14,515 bases of DNA, from contig CAJJOX010000034.1 of assembly GCA_905193485.1 (NCBI GenBank), positions 1 through 14,515 of the forward strand. The letters run 5' to 3'. Position 1 is the first letter of the stretch. Each line of letters opens with the position of its first letter. This document shows, piece after piece, positions 8,408 through 14,515 of this stretch. The position numbers and the translations under genes are program-made. The notes beneath the pieces were generated by a model. The model was not told the DNA's origin, did no database searches, and worked only from the letters and a program-made list of their open reading frames with translations. The stretch comes from an uncultured Porphyromonadaceae bacterium (GTDB taxonomy: Bacteria; Bacteroidota; Bacteroidia; Bacteroidales; Muribaculaceae).

Positions 8408-8962
8408 TTAGACGAACTGTATGTAATCGGGATCCACCTCCACCGCCGAAACGATGAAGCCGGGAATCTCGACTAATATGCGACGTGCGCGCATCCCCCT
8501 GACCGAAAGCAGGCGCCCCTCGAACCCATCGAGGACTCCTCCGACGATCCTGATGCTCCTGCCCAACATCGATGGCGTGAGCTCGTCGGGCATGTAATAT
8601 TTTGAATTATCACCACATGACGTCGCGCGTATGAAAATCTCCATATCGCGCTCCCTTACAGTGAGTGGCTCGCTGACGGGTTTCCCGATACAATACCGAT
8701 ACTGTATATTGGGATGCCTCATCACATGTGTATCCAGAATTTCCTTTGATTCGTGAACGAAAAGAAGATCCTGAATCACCGGCACATGCCTGCGCTGCCG
8801 TTTGCCTTTGACAGTCATAATCATATCCTTCATCGGGGTGAAAACTTCCAACCCCTCATTACGAAGGATATCATGCGCCATCACTTTGGCATTGCGACGG
8901 CTTAAATCGCGCAATGCGAACCACTTTTTCGGGGGGGGGGTACATATCGTATTTTGTGACAT
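8408..8962 (-). CDS. UpxY-like NusG-family transcription antiterminator (phase-variable candidate)
   Basis: This 184-residue protein has the NGN domain of NusG paralogues: KKWFALRDL at about 12-20, LEVFTPMKD near 38-46 and DLLFVHES near 65-72. A KOW-like segment, SIRIVGGVLDGFEGRLLSVRG, follows at about 136-156. In Bacteroides, UpxY proteins bind RNA polymerase in the leader of their own capsule operon and prevent early termination. This gene is first in its unit, about 190 nt after a promoter, and precedes the phosphatase, WecA-like, kinase and YjbH-like genes. Codons 8-11 contain ten consecutive C (8931-8940). At this length the frame is intact; at nine or eleven it would stop within about 30 codons. 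The start at 8962 has a GGAG about 10 nt upstream. No UpxZ partner gene is seen. It could belong to the related RfaH/LoaP groups, but context favours UpxY. Confidence 0.88.
   Translation of the reverse strand: MSQNTICTPPPKKWFALRDLSRRNAKVMAHDILRNEGLEVFTPMKDMIMTVKGKRQRRHVPVIQDLLFVHESKEILDTHVMRHPNIQYRYCIGKPVSEPLTVRERDMEIFIRATSCGDNSKYYMPDELTPSMLGRSIRIVGGVLDGFEGRLLSVRGMRARRILVEIPGFIVSAVEVDPDYIQFV
8931..8940 (-). repeat. C10 homopolymer in the antiterminator gene (ON length)
   Basis: Ten consecutive G on the + strand (C on the coding strand) begin 22 bases into the reading frame, ahead of the NGN domain in a Thr-Pro-Pro-Pro linker. Ten keeps the frame. Tracts of this length are typical slipped-strand mispairing switches. 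Confidence 0.85.
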
Positions 8963-9155
8963 AATGGCAATTCTCCAAATCCTGCCCGGCTTTTTACGAA
9001 ACTGAAAGCCAAGCAGTTGCCATATCAGGGTTAAAAGAACGTGTGTTTAGACCCTATCATTTTACACACTCGTTGGCATCGGCCCAACGTCTATTGGTTG
9101 TGAGCCTGAATGCCTTTACCTTAAGAACATTCTCTTCGTAACATAAAGAGAAATG
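8963..9155 (-). promoter_or_regulatory. Untranslated leader of the antiterminator operon
   Basis: This is about 190 nt between the predicted start site and the antiterminator ATG. Possible RNA hairpins occur at 9128-9155 (arms ACATTTCTCTT and AAGAGAATGT, one bulge), at about 9072-9092 (CGTTGG and CCAACG, 7-nt loop) and at about 9000-9020 (AACTG and CAGTT). A long structured leader is where UpxY-type proteins are known to act. No classical intrinsic terminator with a U-run is visible, so any termination would be Rho-dependent or pause-based. Confidence 0.5.
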
Positions 9156-9161
9156 TGATTG

Positions 9162-9193
9162 CAAAGATATGAAAAATTGCCGATACCGTCATA
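9162..9193 (-). promoter_or_regulatory. Promoter of the antiterminator operon
   Basis: TATCTTTG at 9169-9162 is an exact match to TAnnTTTG. A TATG at 9193-9190, 20 nt upstream, fits the -33 TTTG at three of four bases, next to a run of seven T on the minus strand. The position fits a new transcription unit starting after the GT2 gene. Confidence 0.6.
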
Positions 9194-9225
9194 AAAAAAC
9201 TTAATTTTTATGTCAGGCGCGATTT

Positions 9226-9245
9226 TTGTATGTGATTGTATGTGA
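9226..9245. repeat. Tandem 10-bp direct repeat upstream of the promoter
   Basis: ttgtatgtga occurs twice back to back at 9226-9235 and 9236-9245, about 70-90 bp upstream of the predicted start site. Two identical half-sites one helical turn apart are typical of a transcription factor site. The remaining sequence from 9246 to 9379 shows only AT-rich DNA and a weak hairpin at the GT2 stop. Confidence 0.4.
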
Positions 9246-9379
9246 ATGCGACAATAAAAAAGCGACCTATAAGGGCAGCATATCTATAGTATTTAGAACA
9301 ATATTTCCGGGGAAAAGATTAATTTGAGGCTAAGTGTTTTAATCGCGCCTACCCGGGAATGATCGTGTCGCATGCATTT

Positions 9380-10180
9380 TTATGCGTCATCTTTATGGCG
9401 ATCCGAAAAAGTATGGAATTTGGAGATTACGAGCTCTCCGATTTTTATCGGGTAGCGTAGAAAATCAAGAATATAACCCGTTTTCAAATTATACTTCCTG
9501 AAGGCCTTATGATGGTCGGAAATGATGTTGCGATGGCTTCTCAGACCGTTTGTCGAAGCACCGCCAAGGCGCATTGTGACAAAATCTGTAGGCAAATATC
9601 GAGTTTTGATGCGATTGATATAAATAAGCCTCAGCAGGTGCTCAAAATCGGCCGCGACTCTAAATCCGGTGTCAAACGAGCCGTAGCGGTCATAGATCGA
9701 CTTCTTGCAGTAAAACGACGGATGCGCGGGCTGATAACCCAAAAGCATCGTCCAGCGGTAGAAAAACCGTGAGGAATAATAGCGTACGCTTTTATTGAGG
9801 TCGGCGTCGGTTACGAAATGGATGTCGCCGAACACGGCGTCGACGCTTTCGTCGGTTGTGAAAGCTATGGCCACCTTGCTCAACACTCCGGCCGATGTGA
9901 AGAAATCATCAGAATTGAGAATGCCTATCACATCGCCCGATGCCATAGCTATGCCTTTGTTCATGGCGTCGTATATGCCATGGTCCGGTTCGCTGATCCA
10001 CTTCAGTCGCCCCAGATAAAGAGGCTCGGCCTCTTTGATAATCTCGACAGTGTTGTCTTTCGAGCCACCGTCGACGATGATATGCTCCCAGTCGGGATAA
10101 CTTTGCAGGAGGACGCTCCCGATAGTGTCACGAAGCGTGCCACCGCTATTGTAAGCTGCGGTGATAATTGAAATTTTCAT
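9380..10180 (-). CDS. GT2 family glycosyltransferase (GT-A fold)
   Basis: This 266-residue cytoplasmic or membrane-associated enzyme adds one sugar to the lipid-linked repeat unit. The N-terminus MKISIITAAYNSGGTLRDTI is the GT2 nucleotide-sugar-binding start. HIIVDGGSKDNT (D37), SEPDHGIYDAMNKGI (63-77) and the metal-binding NSDD (89-92) follow in the usual order. PAHPSFYCKK and the acceptor-side FRVAADFEHLLRL (with ADFE) match the WcaE-like subgroup. Length is normal. It is the last gene of the polysaccharide-building block: the next feature is a non-coding region with a new promoter. A weak hairpin overlaps its stop but lacks a U-run. Donor and acceptor cannot be deduced. Confidence 0.92.
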   Translation of the reverse strand: MKISIITAAYNSGGTLRDTIGSVLLQSYPDWEHIIVDGGSKDNTVEIIKEAEPLYLGRLKWISEPDHGIYDAMNKGIAMASGDVIGILNSDDFFTSAGVLSKVAIAFTTDESVDAVFGDIHFVTDADLNKSVRYYSSRFFYRWTMLLGYQPAHPSFYCKKSIYDRYGSFDTGFRVAADFEHLLRLIYINRIKTRYLPTDFVTMRLGGASTNGLRSHRNIISDHHKAFRKYNLKTGYILDFLRYPIKIGELVISKFHTFSDRHKDDA

Positions 10181-10205
10181 CAGACATTAAATAAAATCAG
10201 ATCCG

Positions 10206-10319
10206 TCAGAACCTGATGCCATATTCGGTTTTATCATTGAATTCATTGTTGATTCGTGACAAGACACGTTCCAAGGTGTCACAAATCGATTCTCCACTGT
10301 TATAAGTGGATGTGGTGGA
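10206..10319 (-). pseudogene. Possible 3' remnant of a lost gene
   Basis: Between the acyltransferase stop and the GT2 start, one minus-strand frame is open for 37 codons, from a TAG at 10322-10320 to a TGA at 10208-10206. It ends LERVLSRINNEFNDKTEYGI then RF, which reads like a real amphipathic helix followed by a protein C-terminus. It has no ATG. It may be the tail of a gene deleted during locus reshuffling, or chance. I do not recognise a family. Confidence 0.25.
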
Positions 10320-10332
10320 CTACGTGCCCGAA

Positions 10333-11362
10333 TTAAAAATGCAAATGCGGGCCGAGTTTCGTCGAAATTCTGCTATTCACGGCATAGAAGAGTGCTGCTG
10401 TAACAATGGATAAGCTTACGAGGGCAATCGCAAGCATGAAGTCGCCCCCGACTGTTGGATAAAATGGGAAATGAATAAGGTAAACTTCATAAGATATTAT
10501 TCCGCAAAAGATCAGAAACCCATTCCGGCGAATGAACGGCAAGATCGACACGATGCCAACAATACAGAGTGCAAATGCCATATTGTGCATCATCTGTATA
10601 AAAGAGTACAATGGTGAGCCTAAGTATTCACGGATCGCAGGCAATTGCTTAATCCCAAGGAAAAGGACTCCTATAAACGCGAAAACAGCCAGTTGAATCC
10701 ACATACTGCGGAGGCTGAACGTTGTCAGCTTGTCCTTATAACATGATGCAAGCACACCTAATATGAAGGCCGGTGTCTGTTCTACTTCCAGTGATCCAAG
10801 GGTGATGAACATCAAGACACCCACAATAGCAAGAATCAACACTCTTTGACGAGGGAAAAAGAGCATGGTCATAAAGAAAGCAAGATACCATTTTAGCTGA
10901 TATGCAACATACCAATACATTGTCTTCATGCCTGTGATTTCAAGAATGTAGCGAACAAGGTCAATATCATACTGTCTGAAAATCACGAGCAATGTAATGA
11001 CGATAGCATATGGCAACAATACTCTTGTAATTTTCTTGCCCCAAAATTTATTCAGTCCCTTTGAATTATAGGACTCCGACAATCCATATCCCGAACACAT
11101 CAGGAAAAGCGATACACCTAATGCCGGCAGTGGTGTAAAAACAACGGTGTGGAAAGTCCCGGAAATATGCCCTATAAGTATGAACAGGATAGCTATTCCC
11201 TTAATGCAATTGGTAGACTGAACGTCCAGTTTATACCCCCCCCCTCATGTGATCACCTATCTCTCTGATTTTGATAGGCTTATGACTTTTGATCCATGGA
11301 TATCTGATATTGAGGAAAGAGAAGGCCGCCAGGGTGATGAATAAGATAAGGATTTGAACCAT
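10333..11362 (-). CDS. Membrane acyltransferase (acyltransferase_3), switched out of frame by a G9 tract
   Basis: The gene as sequenced is frameshifted. From ATG at 11362 the frame encodes a membrane-helix start (MVQILILFITLAAFSFL) and reaches ATGAGG and nine G (11244-11236), then stops at TAA 11233-11231. The downstream frame begins after a TGA just before the tract and encodes YKLDVQSTNCIKGIAILFIL then IGH, the classic first helix of acyltransferase_3 with its conserved His. MCSGYG and the KKITRVLLPY motif follow, with about nine more helices, to a stop at 10333. Eight or eleven G would join the parts into 342-343 residues, normal for the family. Such enzymes move acetyl or other acyl groups onto polysaccharides across the inner membrane. 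The start lies 12 bp after the WcaF-like stop. In the current state only a truncated product from an internal start such as 11100 could form. Confidence 0.8.
11236..11244 (-). repeat. G9 homopolymer in the second acyltransferase (OFF length)
   Basis: Nine C on the + strand (G in the coding sense) follow ATGA at 11248-11245. The frame needs eight or eleven. An in-frame TGA (11247-11245) immediately precedes the tract in the downstream frame, so the OFF state gives clean loss of the protein. Confidence 0.85.
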
Positions 11363-11374
11363 TGATGAAATTGA

Positions 11375-11914
11375 TTATCGTTTACTTTTTAACACAGCAG
11401 GGTTTCCCTGATAAATAGTTGCTGCATCAAGTGACTTTGTTGCCACCGAACCAACTGCGAGCACCGCATCCTCACTTACAGTAACACCGGGACAAACAAC
11501 CGATTTAGCACCTACCCATGCCCCGTCTTCAATCGTTATCGGCTTTACAATAAGATCGAAGGTAACGGAGCGGAAATTATGATTGCCGCAAAGCAACATA
11601 GCGCCTTGACTGATACAGCAATTATTGCCGATTTTTACATAGCCAAGATTATCTATCCACACATCCTCTCCTATCCAAGAATAATCTCCGATTTCAAGAA
11701 GCCAGGGATATTTGATATTAACTCCAGGTTTAATGACAACACCTTTCCCTATCTTTGCACCATAAAGACGTAAAATTTTTATTTTAAGAATATTTACCGG
11801 ATTCCAATGATTTTTTATAAACAATAAATCAGTAAAATACCACAAAGCACGTTTTATTATATTCCCTCCAGGATTATACCAAGAGTTGTCATAAGTACTT
11901 AAATCAATATTCAT
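11375..11914 (-). CDS. WcaF-like polysaccharide O-acetyltransferase (left-handed beta-helix)
   Basis: This 179-residue enzyme of the hexapeptide-repeat family probably transfers acetyl from acetyl-CoA to a sugar of the repeat unit in the cytoplasm. The start at 11914 gives MNIDLSTYDNSWYNPGGN, the conserved WcaF opening; an upstream Met at 11935 adds seven unlike residues. KRALWYF, ILRLYGAKIGKGVVIKPGVN, IKYPWLLEIGDYSWIGEDVW and the catalytic-site CGNHNF (His at about 112) follow. The C-terminal turns GAWVGAKSVVCPGV and IYQGNPA complete the fold. It overlaps the end of the GT4 gene by 11 bp, so the two are co-translated. It contains no homopolymer tract, so this acetylation would be constitutive, unlike the two membrane acyltransferases. 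Confidence 0.92.
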   Translation of the reverse strand: MNIDLSTYDNSWYNPGGNIIKRALWYFTDLLFIKNHWNPVNILKIKILRLYGAKIGKGVVIKPGVNIKYPWLLEIGDYSWIGEDVWIDNLGYVKIGNNCCISQGAMLLCGNHNFRSVTFDLIVKPITIEDGAWVGAKSVVCPGVTVSEDAVLAVGSVATKSLDAATIYQGNPAVLKSKR

Positions 11915-13058
11915 ACACAAAATTGGGTTTGTCAATTTCCTTATTTAACCATAGATATAAATTGTTCATTTTTTGTGCAACTTTGTTTGCGCTAAAGTTT
12001 TGAAGTATATATTCTCTCCCTCGCAGTCCCATTGCATGCCTTTCTTCATCCGATAGAGAATAGAGTTCATCAATGACTGCAGCAATCGATTCCGGAGAAT
12101 TGTCGCGCCACCATCCGCAACGCTCCGAGTTAAGAGCCTCCCAGGGGGTTCCTAAAGATGCCATAACCGGTGTACCGACAATAAGTGCTTCCGGAATTAT
12201 CATTCCGAAATTTTCCATGTCGCTTGGCACAAACAGAGCATCCATCGTTGCCAATCGCTTAAACTTGTCTTTACCATTGATAAATCCGAGGAAATGAGTT
12301 CGATCCGAAATACTGAGACGTTTTGCTTCGTTTCGTAGAAATTCTTCATAGTCATCATCTCCTTTTCCCATTATGTAGACATTGACGTTTTCGTGTGATG
12401 ACAATGACACCCCATAAAGAAGGTTTTCAACCTTCTTTATGGGGTGTAGCCTTCCGAGAAAGGCTACACCCCATAATGGTGAAGCCTTTTTTCGCCGCGA
12501 TGAAAACAGGCCCTCGGTATAGTCAGGTACGGCCACGGGGTTGCCGATTACGGCAATAGGTCCCTTATATCCAAGAAGACGCAGATTTTCCATTTCCTTG
12601 TCACACGTCGCATGGATGCAAGAGGCTTCGCGTATATCTCTTCCAAACCATAATTTCTCTAACAGCCGTTTTTTCCATGAACTACGAGCCAATGCTTCCG
12701 GATAGAGCATTCCATGAGGTGTAATCAAATAGGGTTTTCCTTTCTGTCGGGCATGGATACAAGTTTCATGCACTATAAATTGCCAGAGCCCATTGGCATG
12801 ATATATGTCGTAATTATTGGCATCTAACCATTTTACAAAATTTCTAGAGTAATTAACAGGGCCTATACCATCGTTTTTATATTGTATATTCCATTTCTCA
12901 CCGTCCCCAAGAAGTCTGTCAGAATTGTTTTTTAGCGAAGGTGAGATTATATCTACGGATATATTTAATAAGTTTAGAAATTTAACGAGGTCATATGTAC
13001 ATGTGGCAATACCTCCGAATTTCGCCCCCATCCCTTCAATTGTATGTAATATTTTCAT
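11904..13058 (-). CDS. GT4 family glycosyltransferase (GT-B fold)
   Basis: This 384-residue retaining glycosyltransferase adds a sugar to the growing repeat unit. The N-terminal domain starts MKILHTIEGMGAKFGGIATC with the glycine-rich acceptor loop (about 13-17). ITPHGMLYP is at 112-120. The C-terminal donor domain opens with VAFLGRLHPIKKVENLL (198-214). The EX7E element is in DMENFGMIIPEALIVGTPV (E282 and E290). Length is typical. It starts 237 bp after the acyltransferase stop, an AT-rich gap without a recognisable promoter. Its stop overlaps the WcaF-like gene. Codons 195-218 form two overlapping perfect hairpins in the DNA. The sugar is not predictable. Confidence 0.93.
   Translation of the reverse strand: MKILHTIEGMGAKFGGIATCTYDLVKFLNLLNISVDIISPSLKNNSDRLLGDGEKWNIQYKNDGIGPVNYSRNFVKWLDANNYDIYHANGLWQFIVHETCIHARQKGKPYLITPHGMLYPEALARSSWKKRLLEKLWFGRDIREASCIHATCDKEMENLRLLGYKGPIAVIGNPVAVPDYTEGLFSSRRKKASPLWGVAFLGRLHPIKKVENLLYGVSLSSHENVNVYIMGKGDDDYEEFLRNEAKRLSISDRTHFLGFINGKDKFKRLATMDALFVPSDMENFGMIIPEALIVGTPVMASLGTPWEALNSERCGWWRDNSPESIAAVIDELYSLSDEERHAMGLRGREYILQNFSANKVAQKMNNLYLWLNKEIDKPNFVYEY
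12407..12476. repeat. Two overlapping perfect hairpins inside the GT4 gene
   Basis: Hairpin 1 has 19-bp arms at 12407-12425 and 12429-12447 with a 3-nt loop. Hairpin 2 has 17-bp arms at 12437-12453 and 12460-12476 with a 6-nt loop. They share ttatggggtgt (12437-12447), so only one can form at a time. The encoded protein (GRLHPIKK region) is a normal GT4 sequence. Confidence 0.9.
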
Positions 13059-13295
13059 AAAACTTATTATTGTATTGTTAAATTTTATGTTATCTCTTGC
13101 CTAAGAATATATCTTTAAAGTGGTTGTTCTTAGAAAGATATAGATGAATGATAGTATCTATAAATAAAGAAATGATTATTTACAGGATAATTCGAAAATG
13201 CGCGCTTATTTTGCGCGTGAAATATAAATCTTCGTTCGGCGGCCGCGGCGTGAAAACTTGGCTTGAGCACTATAAGGGTTCTCTGGGCGAGAGTG
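13059..13295 (-). other. AT-rich gap between acyltransferase and GT4 genes
   Basis: This 237-bp stretch has no supported gene and no TAnnTTTG promoter. It contains short interleaved inverted repeats at 13101-13142 and a 5-bp GC stem with an AT loop near 13201-13217, following the acyltransferase stop, which might weaken read-through. Confidence 0.4.
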
Positions 13296-14350
13296 TCAGG
13301 CGGCGGTATTCGACTGTATTGGGTTCCTCTTCGGCGACATGCCGAAGAGATATTTGGCCAGTATCGGACTTGTCCTGAGAAATGCGCTTATAGCCAATGA
13401 GCAACCGGTTATGACCAAAGTCAATGTCGCCACAACTAAAAATTCGAGAGTATAGTTTCGTCCATCAGAGAAATACTCGCCTATTATCGGCAGTGACGGC
13501 AAAAAGAAATAATGGATCATATATAGATCCAGTGTTCTTCGTCCTATAAATACAGCACACTTTTGCAACTTACCACTTTTGTTCCAATAATCTGCATTGT
13601 TTCGGAAGAGAGCGAATATGGTGACGGACAGAGTCATGCCGTCTATAAGGCGCACCACCTCCCAGGCAAATCCGGTCACAGGTAATCTTGCCGATCCATA
13701 TATTAGAAGCAGATTTGCCAACGGGATTATGACAATCAGAGTCAACAGCAACTTGTTTGATATAAACCGCACAAACATGTCATTGTATTTTTTACAGAAC
13801 AATCCTAAAAGGAATGCACCGAAATAATTTCCAAGTTGATAAAGGCAAAGATTACTTGAAAATCTGATTGAGGTCATCTTGAAACTGAAAACGAACATGA
13901 ACAGGCATATGCAGATCAAGAGTATGTCTTCCGTAATAGGTTTGCACCGCCTCATCAAAAAAGAAACACTGAAATATATGAAAAACAATTCAAACAGAAC
14001 CTCTGTAAACCAGAAACCGGCAGGAAATCCCCACGGATAAATTTGGATATACACCAATATTGACCAGAACACCATAGTCGGCACCAAGAGCATGATTGCC
14101 TTGTTTAGAATCTCTTTTCCGTAAAGAGAAGCAGACCATTGACGTTTTTTATAAGCAAGATAGCCGCTAATGAAAAAGAACATGTGCACCATGACCGCAT
14201 TGAAGAAAGTTCCTATTGGAGAAGATTCAGGCGACAATTTAAAACTGAAAAGACGCACATGACAGTAGATGACCATCAGCATCGACAATCCCCTCAGCAC
14301 GTCAAGGTAATATATTCTCCCCCCCCCGTTATCAGGCTCACTTCTTTCAT
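13296..14350 (-). CDS. Membrane acyltransferase (acyltransferase_3), switched out of frame by a G9 tract
   Basis: This is a multi-helix inner-membrane acyltransferase predicted to acetylate or acylate the polysaccharide. The natural ATG at 14350 reads MKEVSLIT then nine G (14327-14319), and at this length runs to a TGA after 18 codons. The downstream frame, open from a TAA at 14363-14361 but without ATG, encodes RIYYLDVLRGLSMLMVIYCH, a typical first helix with conserved Arg and His. Later segments (FFISGYLAYKKR and about nine hydrophobic helices) run to the stop at 13296. Ten or seven G restores MKEVSLITGGGRIYYLDV and a 350-351-residue protein, normal for the family. A GTG at 14300 could start a form lacking the first 17 residues. 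A GGA lies close upstream of the ATG. The partial gene upstream ends 47 bp before it. Confidence 0.82.
14319..14327 (-). repeat. G9 homopolymer in the first acyltransferase (OFF length)
   Basis: Nine C on the + strand start 24 bases into the reading frame, between a short variable leader peptide and the first membrane helix. Ten or seven would restore the frame. Confidence 0.85.
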
Positions 14351-14397
14351 GATTTCCAATTTATTAGTTATTAGAAACTTCCTTTAAAATGATGATT

Positions 14398-14515
14398 TCA
14401 GTCAATCCAAGGAACCTTTGGTTGATTTCCGTTGAGTGTTTCAACAAAATAATCTGCCGCCATTTGTCCACTTATATGATTGTTTAGTAGATGACAAAAA
14501 TTAATTTTTGTCAGT
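14398..14515 (-). CDS. 3' end of an unrecognised gene (cut by the window edge)
   Basis: A minus-strand frame is open from the window edge to a TGA at 14400-14398, encoding 38 residues that end MAADYFVETLNGNQPKVPWI then D. The composition is protein-like, and it sits 47 bp upstream of an acyltransferase in the same direction, so it is probably another polysaccharide biosynthesis gene. I cannot assign a family from so short a tail. Confidence 0.6.
   Translation of the reverse strand, partial: LTKINFCHLLNNHISGQMAADYFVETLNGNQPKVPWID
14492..14513. repeat. 22-bp perfect palindrome
   Basis: The centre is gacaaaaattaatttttgtc (14493-14512), extended by one pair on each side. It is a perfect palindrome with no spacer, inside the partial gene at the window edge. 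It could be chance in AT-rich DNA or a protein-binding site. Confidence 0.6.

Noticed and set aside
8931..14327. Explaining all three C/G tracts as sequencing or assembly error
   Set aside because: Not fully excluded, but disfavoured. One tract is in frame, one needs a base added and one needs a base removed. All sit at 5' ends in tolerant linkers, and the downstream genes show no decay. Raw reads remain the decisive check.

Overview
The window looks like part of an exopolysaccharide or capsule locus of a gut-type Bacteroidales bacterium (Bacteroides, Parabacteroides or Muribaculaceae-like). Four things suggest this: a UpxY-type (NusG-like) antiterminator, Bacteroidota-style promoters (TTTG, about 20 nt, TAnnTTTG), weak Shine-Dalgarno sites, and the gene set itself. 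Every gene I support is on the minus strand, so transcription runs from high to low coordinates.

Layout from right to left. 14515-9380 is a polysaccharide-building block: the 3' end of an unrecognised gene, a membrane acyltransferase (acyltransferase_3), a GT4 glycosyltransferase, a WcaF-like acetyltransferase, a second acyltransferase_3 and a GT2 glycosyltransferase. 9379-8963 is non-coding and holds a promoter and a leader of about 190 nt. 8962-2085 is an initiation, control and export block: UpxY-like antiterminator, CpsB/CapC-type phosphatase, WecA/MraY-like phosphosugar transferase, a Wzc-type tyrosine autokinase fused to its chain-length domain, and two adjacent YjbH-like outer-membrane proteins. 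2016-569 is a complete IS4-family insertion sequence. 1-568 has no convincing gene. It holds nested inverted repeats around a 205-bp segment with a promoter-like sequence at one edge, which resembles a Bacteroides invertible promoter.

The main discovery is three poly-G/C tracts of 9-10 bases, each at the 5' end of a gene. One lies in the antiterminator (C10, in frame, ON). One lies in each membrane acyltransferase (G9, out of frame, OFF in this sequence). Adding or removing one base restores a textbook acyltransferase N-terminus in both OFF genes. This suggests a contingency system working by slipped-strand mispairing: the antiterminator tract would switch the whole assembly operon, and the acyltransferase tracts would independently switch two decorations. 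Phase variation of Bacteroides capsules is classically by promoter inversion, so homopolymer switching of an antiterminator gene would be unusual. Homopolymer sequencing error must be excluded.

Secondary signals are two overlapping perfect hairpins inside the GT4 gene, a Gly-Tyr repeat tail in the tyrosine kinase, a split YjbH pair, and tandem 10-bp repeats upstream of the antiterminator promoter. No flippase, polymerase or Wza-type exporter is visible; they would have to lie outside the window.
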